Assembly (NCBI RefSeq): GCF_002959915.1
Contig: NZ_PPDE01000009.1
Coordinates: forward strand, 1 to 64,000
Reading direction: 5' to 3'
DNA: 64,000 bases
From: Veillonella atypica KON
GTDB taxonomy: Bacteria; Bacillota; Negativicutes; Veillonellales; Veillonellaceae
Position numbers and translations under genes: made by a program. A model generated the notes under the pieces. It had not been told where the DNA came from. It did no database searches and saw only the letters and a list, made by a program, of their open reading frames with translations. Positions 18,317 through 27,744 of this stretch are shown here, one piece after another (the stretch's first letter is position 1; each line of letters opens with the position of its first letter).

Positions 18317-21300
18317 TGTCGTCACCTCCTGTCATAGAGCTATCGGTATTAGAACTTTCACAAAAATCAGCGTTAGCCTCAGTCTGTCCAGATGAACCAT
18401 TGAGGGCATGGCGCATTTTTTCAAGGGCGTTCGCCTCATTTAGAGCGCTCAAATAATTATATTGATTGCGCTCAGTATCAAAGCGACACACCGTCTTGTA
18501 ATCGCAGTAGGAACAAGGAATGGCCTTATTCAACTGATACGGAGCAATGGGGAATTCACCCTTACCGATGGCAGAGCCGGTGTCCGCCATAATCGATTCC
18601 GTATAGCGGCACATGATATCAAAGTCGCCGGAGGATTTAACAATTTTCATATCCCCAGAATGGATGGTTCCCTTCCCGGTAATACGAACGGGCACATAAG
18701 GGCCTTTGCTCTTATAGGTGAGCAAATTTTTATCCATCTTTTCCAACATGTCGATATCATCTGTAAAATACCCTTTATTATTAAGGGCCCCATTTGTATC
18801 CGCCAAGGCTTTGGCCTCTTCATAAGACACAGGCTCACCCGCTGGCGTTCGTGGATTTTTTACATATGTATACACCACAGCGGCCGGTGTCATCGGTTGA
18901 TCATGGTGTTTCTTATAAGCCGATTCTAATGCCAATAGATAGGTCATCAATTGTAATTTTAGGCCATAATAGATTTCTTGTGCATTAACCGATGTACTAC
19001 CCGATTTATAGTCGATAACCATGCCGTACGTATGACCATCACGATTATATTCATCAATACGGTCAATTTGCCCTACTAAACGTAAATAGCGATCATCTCC
19101 AAGGGATACCTTAATAGAGTCCCATCCATTGGGACGTCCAAAATCCTGTTCTAAATACATCGTATCAAAGGAGGACCGGCTAGACCAATCAACAAGGCGC
19201 GATACCGTTTTCTGTAATGTTCTTACAACGCGCTCTTCAATAGCCTTATCATAGGCTGTCTTTTCATCCTCATCATAACGGTTTTCTTCTAATATATCCG
19301 CTGCTACGCGAGCACATAATTCTTGTTGCGCCGTTTCGTCTAAATCACGCCATTGCTTATGCTCGGATAGTAATTGTGTTCCCAACCGCTCTAAATTGGC
19401 ATGTAAAAAGGTACCAATTTCAGGGGCCCCAAAGGAACGAACCTTGCGAGGCTCTAATTTTAACCCATATTGAGCATAGAATTTAAACGGACATTGACGA
19501 TATTTTTCAAGGCGCGTTACCGACCCAGACATATAACCCCGTTTGAGGAACAGACCATTTACTAACTCCGGTGCAATAACAGGTACATCATTATTATCTC
19601 GAATACCACGGCTCACGTCCTCTAAGCGTGGTCTGTAGGCCGCATCATAGCGAGCCCAGTTATAGAGGCCCCACCACAGTGGTGATACAGGTACGCCACT
19701 AAACAAAGCGCCCCACCGTTCAGATAATAGGGATAGACTTTGGTATGGACGCCATAAATATTCATCTTCTGTGCCGTCTTGAATGGTAAAAGGAACCTCT
19801 ATAGGGGACGTACAGAAACCGAGGGATTGTAATCGTTTAATAACGAGGGAACTTTCAAGTCCTTCCCCTTCATCATTAGAGCCTGCATAGGATATGGTCA
19901 AATACTCTTCAGCCCGCGTCATCGCTAGATAGAGAAGAAAGTTTTCATTGAACGCCTTTGGCAAGGCCCCTTCGGCAAGGACGATGCCCGCTTCAGCCAA
20001 TGCCTCCCGTTCTCTATCCTTGATTAAACCTTCATCGCCCATGTTTTGTGGGAATACGCCTTGATTAAGGCCCATCACATAGACCCGAGGCCACGATTGG
20101 CTGTACGCCCGTTCTATGGTGGTAATCACTACGTGATCGAGGGACGGCGGAATCATAGAATAATGGACATTGTCGAGGGCCTCTTCTAAGAGGGCTATCA
20201 TTTCATCCAACGTCAATGTTTCCGTATCGGTGAGGACCATCATTTCATCGTGAAATCCGATAACCGCATTGTACATTTGCTCGTGACTGGCCTTGGATTC
20301 TAAATCGCCATCTCGCTCCGCCTCTAGTGACCATTCATAGAGTCGTTGAGGCACTTGTAATGCTTCGAGAACTGTGTAGATGTGTTTACACCATTCCGCT
20401 CCCGTATGCGCGTCGCTGGACGCGGCGAAATCAAACCAAGGTATCAAAATATCCATGATGGCCTGTCTCGATGCATTCACGCGCTCATGTCTCGGTGCAT
20501 CCGGTTGTTCCTCGTCTGAAAGCCCCGTTACACGGCGCATATAGGACCAATTATCCCGTTCCCACTGTAGATGGTCGATACCGAATTCGAGTACATAGTT
20601 TTCCAATTCATCTACTGCTTCACGACTAAGAGGCGTCAAATCCGTTTTCAATAGACGGAACATGATGTCACGACTATAACTATGCTTAACGATACCGAGC
20701 AAATCCGTCATCAATTCCCCAAGCGGATGATTATTCATAGGACGTTGACGGTCTCCAAAGTGAGGTATCCCATAACGGGTAAATACCTTTTCCAACGTAT
20801 CGCCATAGGTTTCGGATTCACGCAGCATAATACATATATCGCGGTAGCGTGCATTAGGATTGCTTTCAATATAAGAAAGGATATCACGAGCCACCCAATC
20901 CGCTTCGCGTTCTCGATTATAGGCGCTCACAAGCGGTATATGTTCATCCGTGGTATTGCGCTTACCATGAAAGAAATTTTCCTCTAAGGATTGCAACACG
21001 GGTGTCCCTTTATGCCCTGTAAAGTGTTGAAAGGACAATTTCTTTCCATATTCCTTATAAAGATTTTCTAAAATTTCAACAGAACGATTAAAGATGCCGT
21101 AATGCCCTGTATTAGCCAATATACGTTTAGGATCAGCCGGTAAATCAACGGTGATTACCGATTCTACAGCTAGGTCAAAAAGCATGTATAATAATTCAAA
21201 ATGAACCGGTGTAAACCAGTGGAATCCATCGACAAAGACGTGGCAGTTTTCCATCAATGGCGACTGTGGCAATGCATGAACAAGGTCCATAATAGGGTCC

Positions 21301-21836
21301 CCATCAATTTGCCCATGAAGCTGCAATTCCTCTTCGTAGGCCGACATGCATAGTGCCAATTCCCGTAGTTTTTTCTGTAGCACCCCATTTGATACGCGGT
21401 CCGCACCAGATTCTAATTCATCAGGTCCAATGCGAAACGAGCGAAACTCGGAAAACAAACCTTGCAAGACCGATGAAAACTCCGGCCGTTTAGCCGCTTG
21501 TGACAATAGACCTAACTCATTCCCTTTTCGTTTCATCACAAGGCTTAGCAACATGGTTCTCCCCAACTGAGATATACTCTGTTGCTGAGCCTTTACATTG
21601 CCTATCGATTGATACACCTGATAGGCGAGCCGTCCAAAGCCAACAACGCGGACCGTCGTAAAGCCGCCTTGAGGCATGAATTCCGCAAGTTCCCGTTCCA
21701 CGCGATAAGTTGCTGGCTCTGGAACGAGCAAAATAATAGGGTCACCAGGACACTCGGTGATGACCTGCCGAATGCGTTCATATACGGCACAGGTCTTTCC
21801 TGATCCAGCGCGACCATAATACATGGTAATACTCAT
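18306..21836 (-). CDS. addB: ATP-dependent helicase/nuclease subunit B (AddB)
   Basis: AddB is the partner that recognises the recombination hotspot and cuts the 5' strand. The roughly 1,176-residue product has Walker A (GRAGSGKTCAVYERI) at the N-terminus. A RecB-type nuclease with VIDYKSGST lies late in the protein. The Fe-S cluster cysteines are visible as YRQCPFKFYAQ before the nuclease core and CSYCDYKTVC near the C-terminus, the arrangement that makes AddB an iron-sulfur nuclease. The ATG at 21836 has GGGAGG just upstream and is preferred to a GTG at 21848. With addA it forms a two-gene operon. Confidence 0.97.
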   Translation of the reverse strand: MSITMYYGRAGSGKTCAVYERIRQVITECPGDPIILLVPEPATYRVERELAEFMPQGGFTTVRVVGFGRLAYQVYQSIGNVKAQQQSISQLGRTMLLSLVMKRKGNELGLLSQAAKRPEFSSVLQGLFSEFRSFRIGPDELESGADRVSNGVLQKKLRELALCMSAYEEELQLHGQIDGDPIMDLVHALPQSPLMENCHVFVDGFHWFTPVHFELLYMLFDLAVESVITVDLPADPKRILANTGHYGIFNRSVEILENLYKEYGKKLSFQHFTGHKGTPVLQSLEENFFHGKRNTTDEHIPLVSAYNREREADWVARDILSYIESNPNARYRDICIMLRESETYGDTLEKVFTRYGIPHFGDRQRPMNNHPLGELMTDLLGIVKHSYSRDIMFRLLKTDLTPLSREAVDELENYVLEFGIDHLQWERDNWSYMRRVTGLSDEEQPDAPRHERVNASRQAIMDILIPWFDFAASSDAHTGAEWCKHIYTVLEALQVPQRLYEWSLEAERDGDLESKASHEQMYNAVIGFHDEMMVLTDTETLTLDEMIALLEEALDNVHYSMIPPSLDHVVITTIERAYSQSWPRVYVMGLNQGVFPQNMGDEGLIKDREREALAEAGIVLAEGALPKAFNENFLLYLAMTRAEEYLTISYAGSNDEGEGLESSLVIKRLQSLGFCTSPIEVPFTIQDGTEDEYLWRPYQSLSLLSERWGALFSGVPVSPLWWGLYNWARYDAAYRPRLEDVSRGIRDNNDVPVIAPELVNGLFLKRGYMSGSVTRLEKYRQCPFKFYAQYGLKLEPRKVRSFGAPEIGTFLHANLERLGTQLLSEHKQWRDLDETAQQELCARVAADILEENRYDEDEKTAYDKAIEERVVRTLQKTVSRLVDWSSRSSFDTMYLEQDFGRPNGWDSIKVSLGDDRYLRLVGQIDRIDEYNRDGHTYGMVIDYKSGSTSVNAQEIYYGLKLQLMTYLLALESAYKKHHDQPMTPAAVVYTYVKNPRTPAGEPVSYEEAKALADTNGALNNKGYFTDDIDMLEKMDKNLLTYKSKGPYVPVRITGKGTIHSGDMKIVKSSGDFDIMCRYTESIMADTGSAIGKGEFPIAPYQLNKAIPCSYCDYKTVCRFDTERNQYNYLSALNEANALEKMRHALNGSSGQTEANADFCESSNTDSSMTGGDDNGR

Positions 21837-22043
21837 ACTACCTCCCACAACGATGTTATATTTAGTAATTCTGCTTATATTTCATCATCCCTGAGACAAA
21901 ATATATAGCATGGATAACTTATATGACATATAAATATATATACTATTGTACACCATGCAATATCAAAATTGCATTTGACAAATTCTCATTTTTACATTAT
22001 TCTGTTTACAAAAATTAAAAAAGTTAAATTTGTTTATATTTTA

Positions 22044-22072
22044 TTTACATATTGATACTCATCGTGTATAAT
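22044..22072 (+). promoter_or_regulatory. Strong sigma-A-type promoter for the exported protein gene
   Basis: TTTACA and TATAAT are separated by exactly 17 bases, 53 bases before the chosen ATG. The 280-base gap to addB is otherwise very AT-rich and shows no other feature. Confidence 0.8.
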
Positions 22073-22124
22073 GAAGTCTAGATGAAGTGTTATTTGTAAA
22101 AATGTGAGATTAGGAGTCTTTATT

Positions 22125-23120
22125 ATGAATACAAAACGAATTGCAACGGTTTTCGCCGTATTAGCAGCAACAACAGTATCTTTCTCGGCTTTTGCCGCAT
22201 CCATGGACGCTAATGCACGCGCTTATGAACGCGCTGCAGCAGAACAAGCTCAATATCAATATACACCTGCAAACAGTGCACCTGTTCAACAAGCGAGCTA
22301 TGTAGCAACGCCTCCACGTCCTAACTATTCCCCATTGCCAGCTGTTCCTTATACAGCAGGTGATATGAGCCAACAAATGCCTGTATCTAAAGATTTAGGC
22401 GACCCTATCTTCGTGGCTCCACAAACAACAGCTGTAGGCATGCAAATCATGGATCCAATTCCAAACCCTAACGCACCACAACAACAAGCTGTAGATGCAC
22501 CTGCTACACTTACTTTCAGCAAAAGTGGCAGCGGTTATGTATCCACATACAGAAATAACCAATTGAACGCATTTGACGTATTGTTGAACGGTCGTTCTTA
22601 TACATTCGATTTACCAGCATATACAAATGGTTACCAAGTAAAAACTGCTAGTACATACAACCGTGCTGGTAATGGCATCGCCAATGTATTTACAACAAAT
22701 GTAATTACAGAAGCAATCGTAAATAACACATCCTTGCGTGTTACTGTTAACATGACACAACCTACATCCGTAGCAGCATCTAAATTACGCGCTATGCAAC
22801 AATCTGGCCAAGTAACATTAGGTGAAGTATCCACATTGTTTGCTTATAATGAAAGCTATGATGGCGTAAAACAAGCTGCTAACTATGATGTATACAACAA
22901 TAATGGTCGTTTCATCGTTGTAAAATCCGGTGCCGTAACAGTACCAAATGGTGCACAACATCCATACGCAACAGCTATGTTCGCAATCACTGATGATACG
23001 GTAGCAGCTGTAACTGTTTCCGGTAACAGTGGTGAAACTTATGAACTTGTGAAAGGCACTGCTTACGCTATCGCAGCTTCTGCACACGCTGCAGCTGACA
23101 AAACATCCAAACAAAAATAA
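22125..23120 (+). CDS. Exported protein of unknown function
   Basis: The 331-residue product begins with a clear signal peptide (MNTKRIATVFAVLAATTVS then FSAFA, cleavage near residue 24). A Gln/Ala/Pro-rich linker follows (about 25-110). The C-terminal domain of about 200 residues starts near TLTFSKSGSGYVSTYRN and looks beta-rich. The ATG at 22125 is chosen because of TAGGAG upstream and because the signal peptide starts there. The near-consensus promoter and regular codon use suggest good expression. I do not recognise the family. Location is periplasmic or cell surface. Confidence 0.75.
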   Translation: MNTKRIATVFAVLAATTVSFSAFAASMDANARAYERAAAEQAQYQYTPANSAPVQQASYVATPPRPNYSPLPAVPYTAGDMSQQMPVSKDLGDPIFVAPQTTAVGMQIMDPIPNPNAPQQQAVDAPATLTFSKSGSGYVSTYRNNQLNAFDVLLNGRSYTFDLPAYTNGYQVKTASTYNRAGNGIANVFTTNVITEAIVNNTSLRVTVNMTQPTSVAASKLRAMQQSGQVTLGEVSTLFAYNESYDGVKQAANYDVYNNNGRFIVVKSGAVTVPNGAQHPYATAMFAITDDTVAAVTVSGNSGETYELVKGTAYAIAASAHAAADKTSKQK

Positions 23121-23162
23121 TAGACCTCCAGTGTACGACTTATGTCGATCACTACATATAAT

Positions 23163-23197
23163 GAAAAGAGCACATCCTACGGGAACGTGCTCTTTTC
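23163..23197. terminator. Bidirectional terminator between convergent genes
   Basis: GAAAAGAGCAC and GTGCTCTTTTC form an 11-bp stem around a 13-base loop, just outside the stop codons at 23120 and 23200. Confidence 0.75.
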
Positions 23198-23199
23198 TA

Positions 23200-23748
23200 C
23201 TATAATCGTGTAAATGTTTCCAATGCCTTATAGGCCATCAAGCGATAACCTCGTTCGTTAGGATGAACCTCACCGGCAAATACGATTTGACCGATTTGAT
23301 CCGCTTCATGAAGAACGGTATAAAAATCAATTGTTTTTAAATTATGTTCTCTGGCATAGTCTTGTAAACGACGGTTCACATCCACCACCACATGATTAAG
23401 GCCATCCATTTCACTATCGATTTGTGTTTCAAGACCGATGATAACATGCCCTTTTTCACTAGCCATTGTAACAGCCTTAATGAGCTTATTATATACATAG
23501 TCACTATCGCGGTTTTGCAAAATATCATTTGTGCCACACATGATGCATATATAACGATCATCTTCATAGGACTTATCGATACACCAGGATTCTAAATAAT
23601 TAATTAAACCTTGTACTGATAATCCATCAATACCGTGATTTTCCATATGATATGCGGGTAGTGCGGCACTACAGAGTTCAACCCAACCGTGACCAGGTCT
23701 CACATCATATCCACGGGTTATGCTATCTCCAAAACATATTATTTTCAT
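23200..23748 (-). CDS. SGNH/GDSL-family hydrolase
   Basis: The roughly 182-residue enzyme has the GDS block at the N-terminus (ICFGDSITRGYD), the G block (ENHGIDGLSVQGL), the N block (IMCGTNDIL) and the C-terminal D-x-x-H-like VHPNERGYRLMAYKAL. This is a complete Ser-Asp-His esterase set. The ATG at 23748 follows GGGAGGATTT and begins exactly at MKIICFGDS, so the six-codon upstream extension is rejected. No signal peptide is present, so it is probably a cytoplasmic esterase or lipase-like enzyme. Its substrate is unknown. Confidence 0.9.
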   Translation of the reverse strand: MKIICFGDSITRGYDVRPGHGWVELCSAALPAYHMENHGIDGLSVQGLINYLESWCIDKSYEDDRYICIMCGTNDILQNRDSDYVYNKLIKAVTMASEKGHVIIGLETQIDSEMDGLNHVVVDVNRRLQDYAREHNLKTIDFYTVLHEADQIGQIVFAGEVHPNERGYRLMAYKALETFTRL

Positions 23749-23878
23749 GAAATCCTCCCTGTACATTAATTCATCTACATTGTAAAATATATATGTATAA
23801 AGTACAATATGTTACTCATTTTCATGTATTTTTAAGTACATTATGGTACACTTTTTTCACATGGAGAGGAGAATTATA

Positions 23879-24862
23879 ATGAAATATTTTTTAGCTCTCG
23901 TGGGAACCCTATTGTGTACCTCGCAATCGGGATTTGCCATATCACAATACGAAATAGAGCAAAAGCCCACTCAATATCAGCTAGCCTATTCTAGCGATAC
24001 CGAGCGTATGTATGTCGACCTTAGTTCGATTCATACGAAACAGACTGCTGCTAATTATAAAACCGTACAGGCTAGACTGTTGAGCTTGTACACAAAAAAT
24101 AATGTAATCGCAGACTACGATACAAATTTTACATTTTACAGTCAACAGCCTAATGCACCGGTGACGATGACGGCATGGAAAATATCAAAGCCTACATTTT
24201 ATGCAGAAAATGGGTACCCCATCGATACATTACCGCAGCAAAGGTTAGCAAAGGATTACGGTCAACATGTGGCGGCGCCAAATAGCCCATCACAACGCAT
24301 TGGGGAATTTGTCTATAATACGTCTAAAGAGATGGAAAAGATTACCTATACATACGATAATCCATATATTCCACCACAAGTATTCCCACCTATAGTTGAT
24401 CAACAAACAAGGACCGTATTATTCGGTCTCATGCCTCCTACAGATGCTGTTATTTCTACGCCAATGGATCGTGTTATACCAGCACCGCCTGCACCTCCGA
24501 CTAATATGCAACCAAGCTTACAACCAGGTCATGTAGGCGGACCTAACCCAGATAGCTTAGGTGACCGTGGGCGCTTCTCACCAAATTTAAATGCACTTCA
24601 AATGGGTAAATTCCAACCATCTAATCAAAATATTGCTCTTCCAGATCGACAAGGACCTCCTGGTCCTCAAGGTTTTAGAGATACCAAGAATCGTGATGGC
24701 CGGAATCTTAACGATAATGGTCATGGACGCGGTCGTGCTGACATGTCACCTAATAGTCCTAATCACGATAATCATCACAACGATGGTAATCGTGACAACG
24801 GCGGTCGTAATGGCGGTGGTCGCGGGAATGGTGGCCATGGTGGTGGTCAAGGTCCTCATTAA
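23879..24862 (+). CDS. Exported protein with a Pro-rich middle and Gly/Asn/His-rich tail
   Basis: The 327-residue product starts after GGAGAGGAG and has a signal peptide (MKYFLALVGTLLCTSQSGFA). The first 150 residues form a domain with the YSSDTERMYVDLSSI pattern common in small exported Negativicute proteins. A Pro-rich linker (APPAPPTNMQ) follows, then a low-complexity tail of about 90 residues rich in Asn, Gly, Asp, His and Arg (NHDNHHNDGNRDNGGRNGG). The His/Asp-rich tail could bind metals or act as a flexible surface segment, but both are inference. No family is recognised. Confidence 0.75.
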   Translation: MKYFLALVGTLLCTSQSGFAISQYEIEQKPTQYQLAYSSDTERMYVDLSSIHTKQTAANYKTVQARLLSLYTKNNVIADYDTNFTFYSQQPNAPVTMTAWKISKPTFYAENGYPIDTLPQQRLAKDYGQHVAAPNSPSQRIGEFVYNTSKEMEKITYTYDNPYIPPQVFPPIVDQQTRTVLFGLMPPTDAVISTPMDRVIPAPPAPPTNMQPSLQPGHVGGPNPDSLGDRGRFSPNLNALQMGKFQPSNQNIALPDRQGPPGPQGFRDTKNRDGRNLNDNGHGRGRADMSPNSPNHDNHHNDGNRDNGGRNGGGRGNGGHGGGQGPH

Positions 24863-24893
24863 TTATTATTTACCAAAACATTTAGAAACACGA

Positions 24894-24925
24894 AAACCCT
24901 CATCGTTATCGATGAGGGTTTGTTT
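24894..24925 (+). terminator. Terminator after the Gly/His-rich exported protein
   Basis: AAACCCTCATCG and CGATGAGGGTTT form a perfect 12-bp stem with a four-base loop, followed by GTTTT. It can also end the convergent MFS gene. Confidence 0.85.
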
Positions 24926-24946
24926 TATGGCTTTCACAAGCGAAAT

Positions 24947-26173
24947 TTATTTTTTTAGTCTTACAAAGAACAAGGCAATAGCACCGATAACTGGTGCAAT
25001 AGCAAGGGTCATCAATGCAGATTTATAGCTACCAGTTGCGGTTAGCATACTACCTAAAATCATAGGAGCCAACATAACACCGATTTGATTGAATAAGTTT
25101 ACAAAACCTGCCGTAGTACCTCGCAAGTGAGGTTCTGCTGATTGTACAACGAGAGCATTCGTCAACGCACTGTGCATGAATGCGCCAATACCAAGAATTG
25201 GACCTGTAATAAAGAGCATATCTGGGTTTGTGGTGCTCGCAAAGAGTATTAAGGCCGGTCCAAATAAGAACATAACGAGTGCTGTTAAATGATTTTTCTT
25301 AATTGGCAAAATATCGGATAAAATACCGATGGTTGGCTTTGCAATAAGTGCAGCTAAGCCAAAAGCGGACATAACATGACCCGCATAGATGGCATTAACA
25401 CCTAGTTGTTTTACCATGTACAAGTTTGACCATTGAGCCACCGCCCATGTAGCACCGGTAGCGAAGAAGCCGGCAAACGCAAGGCAACGAATATTGCGAT
25501 TTTTTAACACGTAAATCAAGTTTTCTTTTATGGATGGCTTGTCCCCTACAGGAACCGCTTCGATATGAGCCTCCGCTTCACATTGGGCTAGGATTTCAGC
25601 ACTTGGCTTACGAACTGTAAAGTAGCTAAGTATAAAAATAAGAACTGGCAACATAGCTGTTAAGAGGAATGCATTTTGCCAACCATAATTAGTTGCTACA
25701 TAAGGGGCATATAAATTTACAGTCGCCACCCCAAGCGATGTACAAGACATGAAAATACCAACGGCTGCGCCACGTTGATTAGAACCAAAGTAATCCCCAA
25801 TAGCACTCAAGCAAGAGGCCTGTACAGGACCGGATACGATACCTAATAAGAAACGCAACACCCATCCATAAGTATAATTATCAATGGTACTCATCAATGC
25901 GGTGATGACTGCCATGGCGAGTAAACTAACCAATATAGTATAACGATAACCGATTCTATCCGCTAAGATACCACCTGGTAATACCATGATGGCATACCCC
26001 ATGTAAAAGGCGGATAAATAGGTTGTCCCCATTTGTGGTGTAAAATTCAATGCTTCATTGACAATCGGCATCAATGACGCCCAAGATAAGCGCATAACAA
26101 AGCTAATCAAAAACGTTAGCCATACGCTGACAAGAATTAAAATCTGAGTTCGCGAGAAACCAATTCTACTCAT
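24947..26173 (-). CDS. Major facilitator superfamily transporter
   Basis: The 408-residue protein has about 12 membrane segments. It has the MFS loop motif after helix 2 (GGILADRIGYRYT, about 67-79) and a weaker copy in the second half (KPTIGILSDILPIKKN). The helix 4-5 region (GIVSGPVQASCLSAIGDYFGSNQRGAAVG) resembles organic-anion:cation symporters such as hexuronate or glucarate transporters. Substrate cannot be assigned. It sits alone between an exported protein gene and the tRNA-Ser region, with a good GGAG RBS. Confidence 0.88.
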   Translation of the reverse strand: MSRIGFSRTQILILVSVWLTFLISFVMRLSWASLMPIVNEALNFTPQMGTTYLSAFYMGYAIMVLPGGILADRIGYRYTILVSLLAMAVITALMSTIDNYTYGWVLRFLLGIVSGPVQASCLSAIGDYFGSNQRGAAVGIFMSCTSLGVATVNLYAPYVATNYGWQNAFLLTAMLPVLIFILSYFTVRKPSAEILAQCEAEAHIEAVPVGDKPSIKENLIYVLKNRNIRCLAFAGFFATGATWAVAQWSNLYMVKQLGVNAIYAGHVMSAFGLAALIAKPTIGILSDILPIKKNHLTALVMFLFGPALILFASTTNPDMLFITGPILGIGAFMHSALTNALVVQSAEPHLRGTTAGFVNLFNQIGVMLAPMILGSMLTATGSYKSALMTLAIAPVIGAIALFFVRLKK

Positions 26174-26349
26174 ACGAGCTCCTTTCTATAGAAAAATAAC
26201 ATATAGAGCTATCATACTATAAATAGAAAGAATTTTTCAAATTCTTTCTATTTATCATCATACAACAGGGTAATATATATGATAGAGTATGGAGAATTCC
26301 CTCTTACTACGTTTCTTGACAAATAAATTTATATCACTTATCTTAAAAT

Positions 26350-26417
26350 CATAAGTAGGATTATTAGCCTGACTACCTGTACCTTCATGTACAGCAGCAG
26401 CAATAATCCTACTTATG
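26350..26417. repeat. Hairpin element 1: 16-bp perfect outer stem with an inner hairpin
   Basis: CATAAGTAGGATTATT (26350-26365) pairs perfectly with 26402-26417. The 36-base loop holds its own 6-bp hairpin (CTGTAC/GTACAG). No T-tract follows on either strand, so it is not a simple terminator. Confidence 0.75.
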
Positions 26418-26452
26418 TTATTTATATACTAATATTTGAGGTTATAGGACAA

Positions 26453-26530
26453 AAAAGCAGTACTACTAACGTTAAGGCACAGAGTGGCAATAGCCAAGCG
26501 GCCAATCATACGTCTAGTAGTACTGCTTTT
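26453..26530. repeat. Hairpin element 2: 16-bp perfect outer stem with an inner hairpin
   Basis: AAAAGCAGTACTACTA (26453-26468) pairs perfectly with 26515-26530. The stem is extended by ACGT/ACGT after one bulged base, and an inner TGGC/GCCA hairpin lies in the loop. It has the same architecture as element 1 but a different sequence. On the minus strand it is followed by TTTTTT, so it could end transcription of the tRNA gene just upstream. Confidence 0.75.
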
Positions 26531-26553
26531 GATACTATAAGTATAAAATTGAA

Positions 26554-26642
26554 TGGCGGAGAGGGTGGGATTCGAACCCACGGCCCCTTGCGGAGTCACT
26601 GGTTTTCAAGACCAGCTCCTTAAACCACTCGGACACCTCTCC
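26554..26642 (-). tRNA. tRNA-Ser(UGA)
   Basis: On the minus strand the sequence folds as a class II tRNA. The acceptor stem is GGAGAGG/CCTCTCC, followed by discriminator G and an encoded CCA. The anticodon loop is CTTGAAA with anticodon TGA, a long variable arm (GACTCCGCAAGGGGC) is present, and the T arm holds GGTTCGAATCC. The long variable arm and UGA anticodon fix serine. Confidence 0.97.
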
Positions 26643-26742
26643 ATAATGGTATATTATAGCAGATTTGTATTGAAGTGTGCAACAATTGAATATAAGTAAC
26701 CTCAGATATCTCCCATGTAGAACTACTTATATTAGAGACAAA

Positions 26743-26765
26743 AAAGCTGGCCTAAAGCCAGCTTT
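26743..26765 (-). terminator. Terminator after corA
   Basis: AAAGCTGGC/GCCAGCTTT with a five-base loop is followed by TTTTTT on the minus strand. The 18 bases around its right arm (GCCAGCTTTCAGCATATC) recur at the pta terminator near 59.9 kb. Confidence 0.85.
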
Positions 26766-26790
26766 CAGCATATCTATTATAGTTATTATC

Positions 26791-27744
26791 TTAGAAAAGA
26801 TCTTTTTTCCACATGCCAATGATGGCCACGATGGAACAGGCCACGGAGATGCCCACAACCTCGAAGAAACCATTTTCATCGTTTTGAAACGGCAATGGCA
26901 CGTTGGTCCCCCACAAGCTAAAGATAATGGTCGGTACGGCCAAGGTAATCGTCAAGGCTGCCAACATTTTCATAACCATATTAAGGTTGTTTGAAATGAT
27001 GGAAGTAAAGGCGTTCATCATGTTCATCAAAATATTAGAATACATTTCAACCATTTCGATGGCCTGTTTATTCTCGATGATAACGTCCTCTAATAGATCC
27101 TCATCTTCCTCATACATCTTGAGAAGATGTTTATAGGAACTGTGACCACGCAAGCGCAATAAACGTTCCATAACGGTACCATTCGTACGCAAGGCGGACG
27201 TGAAGTATGTCATGGATTTCTGTAATTCCAACAATTGGAAGAAGTCCTTGTTCTTTGTAGTATGACGCAATTGGACTTCAATATCGTCGGTACGACGGTT
27301 GATTTGTTGCAAGTAACGCAAGAACATGGTCGCCGTGCGATACAAAATTTGGAACAAGAAACGGGTCTTTTTATACGTATAGAACGTAGAAATCTGATTA
27401 GAAATAAACGGATAGAGCACTTCAGATTCTTCTAAACAGATGGTAATAAAGAAATCTGGCGTCAAAAAGATACCAAGTGGCACCGTATCGTACATATCAT
27501 TGCCGCGAACAACAGGAATGTTGATAACAACAAAGATATAATTGTCCTCTAACTCCACGTGAGAACGTTCTTCCATATCGAGAGCGGTCTTTAATACGTC
27601 TGTAGGAATTTCCGTCAGGATATTGATAAGGGATAACTCATCGGGGTCTGGGTTCACCAAATTTACCCATGAACCTTTTGTGGCATCTGATACCGTGTAA
27701 TCGGCTACTAATTCTTCTTCTATGTGCTTGTACACCGTGATCAT
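26791..27744 (-). CDS. CorA-family divalent cation transporter
   Basis: The 317-residue protein has a long cytoplasmic domain ending in coiled helices (residues about 130-245) and two C-terminal membrane segments (about 256-276 and 294-312). This is the usual CorA layout, which forms a pentameric Mg2+ (or Co2+/Ni2+) channel. The signature loop after the first membrane helix reads WGTNVPLPF where the family normally has GMN. Such GxN variants occur in diverged CorA/ZntB-type branches, so Mg2+ is not certain. The ATG follows GGAGGGATAAC. Confidence 0.88.
   Translation of the reverse strand: MITVYKHIEEELVADYTVSDATKGSWVNLVNPDPDELSLINILTEIPTDVLKTALDMEERSHVELEDNYIFVVINIPVVRGNDMYDTVPLGIFLTPDFFITICLEESEVLYPFISNQISTFYTYKKTRFLFQILYRTATMFLRYLQQINRRTDDIEVQLRHTTKNKDFFQLLELQKSMTYFTSALRTNGTVMERLLRLRGHSSYKHLLKMYEEDEDLLEDVIIENKQAIEMVEMYSNILMNMMNAFTSIISNNLNMVMKMLAALTITLAVPTIIFSLWGTNVPLPFQNDENGFFEVVGISVACSIVAIIGMWKKDLF

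Noticed and set aside
24591-25028. 145-codon open frame overlapping the end of the Gly/His-rich exported protein
   Set aside because: It is the +1 frame of the low-complexity tail (Val/Ile/Met runs) and crosses the terminator at 24894.
26350-26530. attC-like integron sites for the twin hairpins
   Set aside because: Both outer stems are perfect and lack the paired RYYYAAC/GTTRRRY core sites and extrahelical bases expected of attC; no integrase is nearby.
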